From Pseudomonas abietaniphila (lineage in GTDB: Bacteria; Pseudomonadota; Gammaproteobacteria; Pseudomonadales; Pseudomonadaceae), in contig NZ_FNCO01000007.1 of NCBI RefSeq assembly GCF_900100795.1, positions 124,001-188,000 on the forward strand: 64,000 nucleotides of DNA, read 5' to 3'. Below are positions 33,930 through 42,447 of this stretch, in pieces (position 1 is the first letter of the stretch; every line of letters begins with the position of its first letter). A program made the position numbers and the translations under genes. Below the pieces are notes generated by a model. It was given only the letters and a program-made list of their open reading frames with translations. It did no database searches and was not told the origin of the DNA.

Positions 33930-35242
33930 GCACACCGCTGTATTCGTGGGGGCGTTTCCCCCGTCGTCCGCAACGTGGTCACAGTTGCGTCTGGCTGGAC
34001 GAGTTGCCCGCACACCTGAACCGGGTCATCGAGGACCACAGCAGCAGCCTGCCCTATGGCAATGGCCGCAGCTATGGCGACAGTTGTCTGGCGGCCAGCG
34101 ATCAGGTGCTGCACATGCGTTCGCTCGATCGGCTGATCGAGGCGGATTGGGACACCGGCGTGCTCAAGGTCGAGGCCGGCATCACGCTGGCCGAGGTGCT
34201 GGCGGTGGCCATTCCTCGTGGCTGGTTTCTGCCCGTCACACCGGGCACCCAGTTCGCCACGGTGGGCGGCGCCATCGCCAACGACGTTCACGGCAAGAAC
34301 CATCACGTGCGTGGCACCTTTGGCCGCCACGTCCGCAGCTTCGGGCTGTTGCGCCACGGTCAGCCTGAAATGGCCTGTTCGCCCAGCGTTAACGCATCGC
34401 TGTTTTGCGCAAGCATTGGCGGCCTGGGGCTGACCGGGGTCATTCACTGGGCGCAACTGCAGTTGATGCCAATCCGCGCCAGCCAGATCGACACCACCAC
34501 CGTGCGCTTCGCCCATCTGGCGGAGTTCTTCAGCCTGTCCGACGAGCTCGACGACCAACACGAATACAGCGTGGCGTGGGTGGATTGCCTGGCCAAAGGG
34601 GCCGACACCGGACGTGGGGTGTTCATCGTCGGCGACCACGCGCACTACGGCTCCCTCGAGGTGGGCAAGCGCGCGAAATTGAGCATGCCGATCACACCGC
34701 CGGTTTCGCTGATCAACTCGCTGTCCCTCAGTGCCTTCAACAATCTGTATTGGCGCGTGCACCCGAGTCAGCGTACTCAAGGCCGCAGCGCCTACGAGCC
34801 GTTTTTCTACCCCCTCGACCGCATCCTGCACTGGAACCGCATCTACGGTCGTCGGGGGTTCCAGCAGTACCAATGCGTGATCCCGACCGCCAACGCCGAG
34901 GCCGCGATGGGCGAGCTGTTGCGGGCGATTGCCGATTCCGGGCAAGGCTCGTTTCTGGCCGTGCTCAAGCGCTGCGGCGACATGCGTTCACCGGGCCTGT
35001 TGTCGTTCCCGATGCCGGGTACGTCACTGGCGCTGGACTTTGCGCAGAGCGAACACCTGGAAAACGTTGTATTCCCGCGTCTGGACGACATTGTCCGGGC
35101 GGCGGGAGGCCGCTTGTATCCGGCCAAGGATGCCCATATGAGCGGCGCGGACTTTCGTCAGGCGTACCCCGCCTGGGAGCGACTGGAAGCGCTGCGCGAT
35201 CCCTCCCTGATGTCCCGTTTCTGGAGCCGCGTACTGTTATGA
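33926..35242 (+). CDS. dprE1: DprE1-like FAD oxidase (polyprenyl-phosphoryl-ribose 2'-oxidase)
   Basis: This 438-residue VAO/PCMH-type flavoprotein has FAD-binding motifs PYGNGRSYGDS and GGAIANDVHGKNHH, the latter nearly identical to mycobacterial DprE1. The catalytic lysine is present in LYPAKDAHM (Lys401, matching Mtb Lys418). The residue matching Mtb Cys387, the covalent target of benzothiazinones, is Ala369 (TSLALDF for WNxCVDF). DprE1 oxidises the ribose 2'-OH of polyprenyl-phosphoryl-ribose to a keto intermediate. The gene overlaps both neighbours by 4 bases. The lipid substrate is inferred from the operon. Confidence 0.85.
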   Translation: MSTPLYSWGRFPRRPQRGHSCVWLDELPAHLNRVIEDHSSSLPYGNGRSYGDSCLAASDQVLHMRSLDRLIEADWDTGVLKVEAGITLAEVLAVAIPRGWFLPVTPGTQFATVGGAIANDVHGKNHHVRGTFGRHVRSFGLLRHGQPEMACSPSVNASLFCASIGGLGLTGVIHWAQLQLMPIRASQIDTTTVRFAHLAEFFSLSDELDDQHEYSVAWVDCLAKGADTGRGVFIVGDHAHYGSLEVGKRAKLSMPITPPVSLINSLSLSAFNNLYWRVHPSQRTQGRSAYEPFFYPLDRILHWNRIYGRRGFQQYQCVIPTANAEAAMGELLRAIADSGQGSFLAVLKRCGDMRSPGLLSFPMPGTSLALDFAQSEHLENVVFPRLDDIVRAAGGRLYPAKDAHMSGADFRQAYPAWERLEALRDPSLMSRFWSRVLL

Positions 35243-35991
35243 AAAACGCATCGAAAAAAGTCCTGATCATCGGCGCAACCTCGGCTATCGCCAGCGCCTG
35301 CGCCCGTCTGTGGGCCAGCGAAGGCAGCGATTTTTTCCTGGTGGCGCGCAACGTCGACAAACTGCAGCAGACCGCCGCCGACCTCAAGTCGCGCGGGGCA
35401 AAGAACGTGACCCTGCACGAAATGGACGCCAACGACATCGACGCTCACCCGCTGATGCTGGGGCGATGCCTGACCGCCCTCGGCCAGATCGACATTGCCC
35501 TGATCGCCCACGGCACCCTGCCCGATCAGAAGGCCTGCGAACGCGACGTCAATCTCGCCCTGCGCGAGTTCGCCAACAATTGCACCTCGGTCATCGCCCT
35601 GCTGACCTGCCTGGCGATGCAGTTCGAAACCCAGCGTTGCGGCAGCCTGGCGATTATCTCGTCGGTGGCCGCCGATCGCGGACGGCCTTCTAACTACCTG
35701 TATGGCAGCGCCAAGGCCGCCGTGTCGACCTATTGCGAAGGCTTGCAGGCGCGCCTTTTCAAGGTCGGGGTTCACGTCACCACGATCAAACCGGGGTTCG
35801 TCGACACACCGATGACCCAAGGCCTGTCGCTGCCCGCCGCGCTGCTCGCGCAACCGGCCCAGGTTGCGCAACGGATCGTCAAAGGCATCGCCAACAAAGT
35901 GCCCACGCTTTACGCACCGGGGTTCTGGGGCGTGATCATGCTGGTCATTCGTTCGATCCCGCAACCGGTGTTCAAGAGGCTGAACCTGTGA
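35239..35991 (+). CDS. dprE2: DprE2-like SDR (keto-ribose reductase)
   Basis: This 250-residue short-chain dehydrogenase has a cofactor turn reading GATSAIASA (residues 12-20), an NAG-like AHGTLP segment, and active-site residues in IISSVAADRGRPSNYLYGSAKAA (Ser and Tyr-x3-Lys). DprE2 reduces the keto intermediate made by DprE1 to give polyprenyl-phosphoryl-D-arabinose; the two enzymes together act as an epimerase. The C-terminal 40 residues contain a hydrophobic helix that may touch the membrane. The ATG overlaps the dprE1 stop, and its own TGA overlaps the next GTG. Confidence 0.85.
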   Translation: MKNASKKVLIIGATSAIASACARLWASEGSDFFLVARNVDKLQQTAADLKSRGAKNVTLHEMDANDIDAHPLMLGRCLTALGQIDIALIAHGTLPDQKACERDVNLALREFANNCTSVIALLTCLAMQFETQRCGSLAIISSVAADRGRPSNYLYGSAKAAVSTYCEGLQARLFKVGVHVTTIKPGFVDTPMTQGLSLPAALLAQPAQVAQRIVKGIANKVPTLYAPGFWGVIMLVIRSIPQPVFKRLNL

Positions 35992-36986
35992 ATCCCGCTG
36001 CTGCTCACGAGCGACTGCAGCTGTCCGGCTGGCGTTACCGCGCGGTGTTGCTCTCGGTCGTGGGGTCCGCGCTGGGTTACCTGGGCTTCTCGCTGTGGGG
36101 CGGTTGGCACGCGGTGGGCGCGGCGGTGAGCGAAGTCGGTCTGGTGGGCATCGTCATCGCGCTGTTCATGTCCTCGGTCAACTACGGCCTGCGTTTTGTG
36201 CGCTGGCAGACCTACCTCAAGGTACTTGGTCACCCGATGCCGTGGCGCCCGAGTCTGAACATTTACCTGGCCGGATTCGCCTTGACCACCACCCCCGGCA
36301 AGGCCGGCGAGGCCCTGCGCGGTGTGCTGCTCAAGCGCTGGGGCGTGCCGTATCCGCAGAGCTTCGCGGCGTTTTTCAGCGAGCGACTGTCGGACCTGTT
36401 CGCGGTGGTGCTGCTGACGCTGTTTGGCCTGTCGCTGTACCCCGAAGCGCTGCCGATGATCGTGGTCGGCGTCGCACTGGTGATGGTCGGTTTGCTGGTG
36501 CTGTCGCAGCGTCGTTTGCTCGAGCGCCTGACGCTGAGGGTGCCGGCCGAGGGCGGAAAGGTCATCGGGTTGCTGCGGCACTTGCTGCAAGTATTGCTGC
36601 ACGCCCAACAGTGTCATCGCCTGCGCCTGATGCTCGGCCTGACGCTCCTCAGCGTGATTGCCTGGAGCGCCGAAGCGTTAGCCTTCGACTGGATTCTGAA
36701 ATGGATGGGCGCCGACATTCCGCTGACCTTCGCGGTGTTCGTGTACGCCCTCGCGATGCTGGCCGGTGCCGTCAGTTTCATGCCCGGCGGCCTGGGCGGC
36801 GCAGAAGCGGTGATGGTCGGTCTGCTGGTCTGGAAAGGCATGAACAGCGCCGACGCCGTGGCGGCCACGGTGCTGATCCGCCTGGCCACGCTGTGGTTCG
36901 CCGTGGCCATTGGCGCACTGATGTTGTTCAGGCTCAACGGCGAGCAGACGCCCGAAGGCCAACCGCTTCAATCACACGATTCATAG
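35988..36986 (+). CDS. UPF0104/LPG-synthase-TM type membrane protein, candidate flippase
   Basis: This 332-residue protein has about eight membrane helices and belongs to the YbhN/AglD-like lysylphosphatidylglycerol synthase transmembrane family. The typical core reads TTTPGKAGEALRG, and FMPGGLGGAEAVMVG lies in the second half. Members often sit in glycolipid operons and are suspected of moving polyprenyl-linked sugars across the membrane or of assisting a transferase. It starts with GTG 35988 overlapping the dprE2 stop; there is no other plausible start in frame near the junction. The flipping role is inference from operon position. Confidence 0.7.
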   Translation: MNPAAAHERLQLSGWRYRAVLLSVVGSALGYLGFSLWGGWHAVGAAVSEVGLVGIVIALFMSSVNYGLRFVRWQTYLKVLGHPMPWRPSLNIYLAGFALTTTPGKAGEALRGVLLKRWGVPYPQSFAAFFSERLSDLFAVVLLTLFGLSLYPEALPMIVVGVALVMVGLLVLSQRRLLERLTLRVPAEGGKVIGLLRHLLQVLLHAQQCHRLRLMLGLTLLSVIAWSAEALAFDWILKWMGADIPLTFAVFVYALAMLAGAVSFMPGGLGGAEAVMVGLLVWKGMNSADAVAATVLIRLATLWFAVAIGALMLFRLNGEQTPEGQPLQSHDS

Positions 36987-37013
36987 GTTAAGACAGGGAC
37001 AGGAGTGCAGTTC

Positions 37014-38444
37014 ATGGTGGCAGCAGTACGTTATCGAGCGGCGACGGTGATTCCGTTGCTGCTGGTGATCGGGGCAATCCTCGCCAGTTTTCTCGCCTCC
37101 AGCGGGCCGATTCAATGGATGGACAACGGCATCTTTCTCGCCGATGCGTCCCAAGGCGTGTACTTCAGCCAGACCCTGGGGCCGCTTGATCATCCGCTCT
37201 ACCTGTTCGTGACCACCGCGCTCTATGCCGGATTTGGCCCGCAGGTGCTGAGTTTCATGAATTCACTGCTGCTCATCCCACTGGCGTGGGCCATTTACCG
37301 CCTGGCAAAAGGCGTAGGCGCCACGACGCAGCTCGCCCTGCTCTCCGCCGCCGCCGCGATCCTGTGCCATTGCGTGTTCTGGGTGTCGACCAAGGCGGAG
37401 GTCTACCTCCTGCACGTGGTGCTCGTCACGCTGGCGTACATGCTGCACGTCGATGAAAAGTTTCGCCTGGGTGCGTTGCAGAAGTTGTTCCTGATCGGCG
37501 TGCTGACCGGGCTTGCAGGCGCCATTCATCAGTTGACCTTTATCGTGCTGTTGCCGCTGTACGTGCAACTGCTGTGGCAACACAAATGGCGCACCCTGAT
37601 GACGCTGCCGGGGTTTGCCTTGGGCTTCAGCGTGGCGTTCCCCGGCGTCGCCAACGAGCTGCGGGCGGGTGTCGGGCTGTACGACATCGGGCATCGCTAC
37701 CTGATCGGCATTCCCGACCGCGCCGCGGAACAAAGCTGGCAAGGGTCGCTGTTCCGCTTCGACGACATGTGGCACGAGAAGAACTCCGTCATGCTGTTGA
37801 TGTTGTCGCTGATTGGCCCTCAGCTAGTGGGGCTGCTGGTGTTCCCCAAGAACCCGAAATTGAGGCTGTTGTGGTGCGCGGCAATGATGAATTTCATCTT
37901 CGCGGTCTCCTACAACGTCACCGACCGCTTCACCTTCTTCCTGCCCGGCGCGGTACTGTTGAGCATCATCGGCGTGATGCAACTTCAGGCCCTGTTGCAA
38001 CGTACCGCAGCTGCTGCGCTGGTCAATGCCTCACCGCTCGCGGCGCCGGTGACCCTTCTGGCGGTCTTTGCCATCTACGCCAGCGGTGCGGTCAACCTGC
38101 CAACCCACAAGGAAGCGTTGCCGTTTCGGGATGACATCCACTACTTCATGGCGCCTTACCTGCGTGATCGCTCCGCCGAACAATTTGTCTTAATCTACGA
38201 AAAATCCGCCCCCCAAGGCGCCCTGATCATCTCCGACTGGACGCCAAACGGGGCTCTGCGCTCGGCGCAGGCCGCGGGCGTGCTGCAAAACCGGACGTTT
38301 GAATTGTGCGAGGAAGTGGAGAACATAGATACGTATCTGAAAGGGCCAGGCGCGTATCTGGCGCGCACCAGTTATTGCGGAACGATCGCCGACCGGTTCG
38401 ATCTGCAGACGTTGCCGCTGGGATACGAGTTAAGGGCCAAGTAG
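37014..38444 (+). CDS. GT-C-type membrane glycosyltransferase, candidate arabinosyltransferase
   Basis: This 476-residue protein has about ten to eleven membrane helices and a C-terminal periplasmic domain (about 360-476). The first periplasmic loop contains acidic residues in WMDNGIFLADASQG and the LGPLDHPLY motif, like GT-C and DUF2723-type transferases that use polyprenyl-phosphate sugars. As the last gene of the operon it is the best candidate to move the arabinofuranosyl group from the lipid onto an envelope target such as pilin, LPS or a secreted polymer. AGGAG precedes ATG 37014 by 8 bases. The acceptor is unknown. Confidence 0.7.
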   Translation: MVAAVRYRAATVIPLLLVIGAILASFLASSGPIQWMDNGIFLADASQGVYFSQTLGPLDHPLYLFVTTALYAGFGPQVLSFMNSLLLIPLAWAIYRLAKGVGATTQLALLSAAAAILCHCVFWVSTKAEVYLLHVVLVTLAYMLHVDEKFRLGALQKLFLIGVLTGLAGAIHQLTFIVLLPLYVQLLWQHKWRTLMTLPGFALGFSVAFPGVANELRAGVGLYDIGHRYLIGIPDRAAEQSWQGSLFRFDDMWHEKNSVMLLMLSLIGPQLVGLLVFPKNPKLRLLWCAAMMNFIFAVSYNVTDRFTFFLPGAVLLSIIGVMQLQALLQRTAAAALVNASPLAAPVTLLAVFAIYASGAVNLPTHKEALPFRDDIHYFMAPYLRDRSAEQFVLIYEKSAPQGALIISDWTPNGALRSAQAAGVLQNRTFELCEEVENIDTYLKGPGAYLARTSYCGTIADRFDLQTLPLGYELRAK

Positions 38445-38611
38445 CGCGTAATGCGTCCGCCCGCAGGGTGTGGGAGCGACACGTTTCTGGGCTCCTGAAT
38501 CTGGGCGCGCCTAAGCCTTCGGCAGAAGCGGGCGAGCATCGCGTTTCAGCCTTTTGATTCCGGCCGCAGATCGAACGACACGTTCAAGGCTTTTGATTCT
38601 GGCCGCAGGCT

Positions 38612-38756
38612 GTAGGAGCGCGCTTGGTCTGGGCCGCATTCGGACGATCTGGCGCGAAGCGGCAGTAAAGTCAGGCAACTCGGTGCGTCAGAAAGACCGC
38701 ATCAGCCGGGTTTGCTGCCGGTTCCCGGCAGATCGCGGGACAAGCCACGCTCCTAC
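38612..38756. repeat. REP-like long inverted repeat, block A
   Basis: The block begins GTAGGAGCGCGCTTGG and ends with a clean arm at 38729-38756 (CAGATCGCGGGACAAGCC followed by ACGCTCCTAC). The inner 70 bases match block B (38973-39105) closely. The left arm of this copy has diverged. It belongs to a 774-bp gene-free region from 38445 to 39218. Confidence 0.8.
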
Positions 38757-38792
38757 GCCTTCGGCAGAAGCGGAACAGCGACACGTTTCAAG

Positions 38793-38970
38793 GCCTTTGA
38801 TTCTGGCCGCAGGGCAAACGACACTGTCAATGCTTTTGATTCTGGCCGCAGGGCGAACGACACTGTCAATGCTTTTGATTCTGGCCGCAGGGCGAACGAC
38901 ACTGTCAATGCTTTTGATTCTGGCCGCAGGGCGAACGACATGTTTCGAGGCTTTTGATTCTGGCCGCAGG
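38793..38970. repeat. 39-bp tandem repeat array
   Basis: Unit starts are at 38793, 38832, 38871, 38910 and 38950; the first three steps are exactly 39 bp, the fourth 40, and the last unit is partial. Each unit begins GCTTTTGATTCTGGCCGCAG and ends ACGACACTGTCAAT. Because 39 is divisible by three, both strands stay open as 13-residue repeats, but no start signal or protein-like composition supports coding. Related single units flank the array near 38545 and 38585. Confidence 0.85.
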
Positions 38971-38972
38971 CC

Positions 38973-39105
38973 GTAGGAGCGTGGCTTGTCCCGCGATCTG
39001 GCGCGAAGCGGCAGTAAATTCAGGCAACTCGGTGTGCCAGAGAGACCGCATCAGCCGGGTTTGCTGCCGGTCCCCGGCAGATCGCGGGACAAGCCACGCT
39101 CCTAC
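38973..39105. repeat. REP-like long inverted repeat, block B (perfect 28-bp arms)
   Basis: The left arm at 38973-39000 and right arm at 39078-39105 are perfect 28-base inverted copies of each other, starting GTAGGAGCGTGGCTTGTCCC. The 77-base interior matches block A. Such elements are near-mobile REP/BIME structures and can form a very stable cruciform or RNA hairpin. Confidence 0.85.
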
Positions 39106-39218
39106 GCCTTCGGCAGAAGCGGGCAAGCGACACGTTTAGGCCCTTGACTCTGGTCGCAGGCCGAAGGAGCGCGCTTGCCGACGGTTGAAGCGCTACCAAG
39201 CGCGCTCACCCAACATAC

Positions 39219-39416
39219 TCAAGCCTTCTCCAACGCCTCTTCCTTGTGCATCGCCAGATGCCCGGTCTTGTCGCTTTTGACTTCGTACTGCGGCGCGGGG
39301 CGGTGGCGGCCCATGAATTCGCAGTCCTGGGTATGCACCTTGGTGACTTTCCCCACAACATGCCCGACATCGGAGTTCCAGCGCACGTGATCGCCGACCT
39401 TGAAAGCGTGAGCCAT
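39219..39416 (-). CDS. DUF2945 family protein (HVA1/Tudor-like)
   Basis: This 65-residue basic cytoplasmic protein matches DUF2945 over its full length: FKVGDHVRWNSDVGHVVGKVTKVHT, here in two parts, and YEVKSDKTGHLAMHKEEAL. The fold is an SH3/Tudor-like barrel and its function is unknown. Members are common in stress-related islands of pseudomonads. It follows the GH15 gene by 16 bp on the same strand and is probably the last gene of that operon. Confidence 0.85.
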   Translation of the reverse strand: MAHAFKVGDHVRWNSDVGHVVGKVTKVHTQDCEFMGRHRPAPQYEVKSDKTGHLAMHKEEALEKA

Positions 39417-39432
39417 GATGCTTCTCCTCTAA

Positions 39433-41292
39433 TCAGGGCTGCCAGAGTGTCTGGCTGCCTTCAAGTTTGCGATCGAGAAAGCTCGCCGCGCTGATCAGCG
39501 CCAGGTGACTCAACGCCTGCGGGGTGTTACCCAAATGGTGGCCGTGGGTGTCGAATTCCTCAGCGTACAGGCCCAGCGGGTTGGCGTAGCGCAGCAGTTG
39601 CTCGAACTCCAGGTGCGCCTGCTCGACGCGTCCGGCCCGTGCCAGACACTCGACGTACCAGAACGAGCACGCCACAAAGGCGCCTTCGTCACCCTCCAGG
39701 CCGTCCCCATAATCGTCGTCGTTGCGATAGCGGAACACCATGCCGTCGCGTACCAGCGTGCGCTCGATGGCTTCCAGCGTCTTGATCCACTTGGGGTCGC
39801 TGGCGCCGACAAACCTCACCAGTGGCATCAACAGCATCGACGCATCCAGGTTCTTGCTGCCCTTGTGCTGGACGAAATGCCCTAGCTCGGGGTCCCAGAA
39901 GTTGTCCCAAATGTCGTCGTGGATCGCCTGGCGTGTCTTGTCCCACTTTTCAAACGGTGCGGGCAGTGAACGCTTCAGCGACAGACGCAACGCGCGGTCC
40001 AGCGCTACCCAGCACATCAACCTGGAATGAAGGAAGTGCTGATCCTCCCCACGCATTTCCCAGATGCCGACGTCCTTGGTGTTCCAGCTCTCGCACAGCT
40101 CATTGACCAGCCGACTCGCATGTTTCCAGCCTTCGTGGGAAATGGCTTCACCGTACTTGTTGGCCAGGTACACCGCATCCATCAGCTCGCCATAGATGTC
40201 GAGTTGCGTTTGTTTGTACGCTTCATTGCCAATACGAACCGGCGTTGCGCCGCCATAACCGGAGAGGTGTTCAAGGTTTTCTTCCGGGAGTTCTTCACGG
40301 CCGTCCAGCGCGTACAGGATCCCCAGCCGGGTGGACTCTTCACAGCAGTCCCCCATGCGCCCGCGCACCCACTTCATGAAGTCGTTCGCCTCGTCGGTAT
40401 AGCCAAGCCGCATGAACGCGTAGACCGTAAAGGACGCATCGCGAATCCAGGTGTAGCGATAGTCCCAGTTGCGCTCGCCGCCCTCTTCTTCCGGAAGTCC
40501 GAAGGTGGCGGCAGCGACGATTCCACCGTGCTTGCGTGAGGTCAGCAGCTTGAGCGCCAGCGCCGAGCGATTGACCGTTTCCCGCCACCGCCCGCGGTAG
40601 TTGGAATGTCGGCTCCAGTGCTGCCAGAAATTCACCGTGCTCTTGAGGTCGCAGTCGCACCGACTGGCCTTGACCTGTTCGTCTCCAGCACCGCCCAGCA
40701 TGAACTCAGCGATTTCGCCTTGCTTCATCTGGAACTCGGCAACGGCCGCCTGCCCCTCAATCGTCAATGCCGTGGTGGCAGACAAACGCAAGGCCGGCTG
40801 CTCAAGGGCGGTGAACAGCACGTCCTCGCCCGCCATTTGAGCCTGCGTGTCTGCGCGGCTGTAGTCGTGGCGCACCCGGCACAGCATGCGCACGCGCGCC
40901 GTGCCGTAGCGCACGTGAATCCGACGAACCAACCGAGGTAAATCGTCGACATCGGAGGCAATCGGCATCAAATCGGTGACCTCGACGACCGCATCCTTGG
41001 CGATCCAGCGCGTCATCAACACGTTGGTTTCCGGCAGGTACAACTGTTGCCGACGGGCGTCAGGCAACAGCGGTGACAACTGGAAGATCCCGGCGTCCGG
41101 CGTGTCGAGCAGCGCACTGAAAATGCTGGCACTGTCGAAATCCGGCCAGCAACAGAAATCGATGCTGCCGGTGTCGGCCACCAGCGCAGCGCTGCGCATG
41201 TCGCCAATGATGCCGTGATTCTCGATGGGGTTCTGCGCCTCGTCGCGTAAGTCGTTCTGAGGCTTTTGAGTGTGTCCCACACGGTTAACCAT
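39433..41292 (-). CDS. Glycoside hydrolase family 15 (glucoamylase/trehalase-like)
   Basis: This 619-residue cytoplasmic protein has an N-terminal beta-sandwich (about 15-230) and an (alpha/alpha)6 catalytic barrel (about 240-610). GH15 signatures are present: GGERNWDYRYTWIRDASFT in the middle and, for the general base, LYAEEFDTHGHHLGN near the end. Enzymes of this group hydrolyse alpha-glucosidic bonds in oligosaccharides; several bacterial members cleave trehalose. It overlaps the upstream SDR gene by 8 bases, so the two are co-translated. No signal peptide is seen. Substrate specificity cannot be decided from sequence. Confidence 0.85.
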   Translation of the reverse strand: MVNRVGHTQKPQNDLRDEAQNPIENHGIIGDMRSAALVADTGSIDFCCWPDFDSASIFSALLDTPDAGIFQLSPLLPDARRQQLYLPETNVLMTRWIAKDAVVEVTDLMPIASDVDDLPRLVRRIHVRYGTARVRMLCRVRHDYSRADTQAQMAGEDVLFTALEQPALRLSATTALTIEGQAAVAEFQMKQGEIAEFMLGGAGDEQVKASRCDCDLKSTVNFWQHWSRHSNYRGRWRETVNRSALALKLLTSRKHGGIVAAATFGLPEEEGGERNWDYRYTWIRDASFTVYAFMRLGYTDEANDFMKWVRGRMGDCCEESTRLGILYALDGREELPEENLEHLSGYGGATPVRIGNEAYKQTQLDIYGELMDAVYLANKYGEAISHEGWKHASRLVNELCESWNTKDVGIWEMRGEDQHFLHSRLMCWVALDRALRLSLKRSLPAPFEKWDKTRQAIHDDIWDNFWDPELGHFVQHKGSKNLDASMLLMPLVRFVGASDPKWIKTLEAIERTLVRDGMVFRYRNDDDYGDGLEGDEGAFVACSFWYVECLARAGRVEQAHLEFEQLLRYANPLGLYAEEFDTHGHHLGNTPQALSHLALISAASFLDRKLEGSQTLWQP

Positions 41293-42085
41293 TGTTGCGG
41301 AACTCCGGGTACAGGCTCATGCCACCGTCGATGAACAGCGTGGTGCCATGGACATAATCAGACGCGTCGGACGCCAGCCAGACCACTGCATTGGCGACGT
41401 CCTCAGCTTCGCCGACGCGCCCGTAGGGAATCAGCTCCAGCAATTTCTTTTCAGCGTCACCGGAGGTGGCCTTTGTGTTGATCGCGGTGCGGATCGCGCC
41501 GGGCGCAATGCTGTTCACGCGGATCCGTTGCTCGCCGACTTCTTGGGCGATGCTGCGCATCAGCAGGTTCACGCCGCCTTTGGACGCCGCGTAATTGACG
41601 TGCCCGGCCCACGGGATCACCTGATGCACCGAACTCATGTGGATGATTTTCCCCAGCGCGAGGGAGACCTCGGGGCGTATTTCCTGCCGTGCGAACTGGC
41701 GCAAGGCGGCGCGCGCGCAGAGGAACTGGCCGGTGAGATTGACGTTGATGACGGTGTTCCAGTCCTCAAGGGTCATCTCGGCGATGGGCGAATCTTTCTG
41801 CAGACCGGAATTGGCGATGAGGATGTCGAGCCTGCCAAACGCCTTGAGCGTTTCGGCAAACAGTTTCTCGACCTCGTCCTCCCTGGACACATCAGCACCC
41901 ACAGCAACGGCCTGGCCACCTGCGGCACGTATCTGCTCAGCCAATTTTTCGGCGGGTTCGGGCTGGGAGTGGTAGTTGATCACCACGGCCGCGCCGGCGT
42001 CTGCCAACCCTTGGGCTGCGCCCGCTCCAAGTCCCGAACTGGCGCCGGTGACCAGCGCAACCTGGCCCTTCAAGGAAATCTGCAT
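41285..42085 (-). CDS. SDR-family glucose 1-dehydrogenase-like protein
   Basis: This 266-residue classical SDR has the TGASSGLG cofactor motif (residues about 13-20), NSG in the NAG position, catalytic Ser in HMSSVH, and Tyr-x3-Lys in NYAASKGG. The sequence is closest in type to glucose 1-dehydrogenases. With the GH15 partner downstream, glucose released from an oligosaccharide could be oxidised to gluconate, which is an inference. It is the first gene of the operon. Confidence 0.8.
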   Translation of the reverse strand: MQISLKGQVALVTGASSGLGAGAAQGLADAGAAVVINYHSQPEPAEKLAEQIRAAGGQAVAVGADVSREDEVEKLFAETLKAFGRLDILIANSGLQKDSPIAEMTLEDWNTVINVNLTGQFLCARAALRQFARQEIRPEVSLALGKIIHMSSVHQVIPWAGHVNYAASKGGVNLLMRSIAQEVGEQRIRVNSIAPGAIRTAINTKATSGDAEKKLLELIPYGRVGEAEDVANAVVWLASDASDYVHGTTLFIDGGMSLYPEFRNNG

Positions 42086-42158
42086 GGAATGTCGAGCCTC
42101 ATGATGAGCATTTCAATGCTGACTTACGGGGCTCGGAGTAAGTTCATTGGGATTGATC

Positions 42159-42374
42159 TCACTTGGGCACAAGCGCTGGGGTAGACCGCTTGAACTGCCC
42201 CGGATCAGACGAACGCAATACCGCAGGTGCAGGGGTGCTGTGCTGAATGATTCCGCGTTCGTCCGAAATGCGGCCCATACCGTCGTAACCTCCGACGTCT
42301 CCGACTGTTGAGTCTCCCTCTCCGGTTAACCCCCTCGGCCCTCGAAACATCGGGTTGCGCTGGACGTGAACCAA
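42159..42374 (-). CDS. Possible small Gly/Arg/Asp-rich protein (71 aa)
   Basis: This frame starts with TTG 42374, preceded by GGAG 5-6 bases away, and encodes a polar protein with TGEGDSTVGDVGGYDGMGRI followed by SDERG. Composition and codon use look real, with no long hydrophobic run. It lies between the SDR gene and the LysR gene and is divergent from the latter. No family is recognised. The TTG start keeps confidence moderate. Confidence 0.45.
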   Translation of the reverse strand: MVHVQRNPMFRGPRGLTGEGDSTVGDVGGYDGMGRISDERGIIQHSTPAPAVLRSSDPGQFKRSTPALVPK

Positions 42375-42447
42375 TGGCGCTCCATAAACTGTTGCCCATC
42401 ATTTCGTTACAAAATGGATGACACATGCCGCGCTACGGGGACGATTT

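Noticed and set aside
34405..35238. Upstream extension of the DprE2 frame through the DprE1 gene
   Set aside because: The extension is Arg-rich shadow sequence; the real start is the ATG at 35239 that overlaps the DprE1 stop.
38793..38970. Possible CRISPR array
   Set aside because: The units are directly abutting, with no unique spacers and no cas genes nearby.
38554..38976. Repeat-containing frames on both strands encoding 13-residue repeats
   Set aside because: They arise because the 39-bp DNA unit is a multiple of three; no start signal, and the frame runs into REP sequence.
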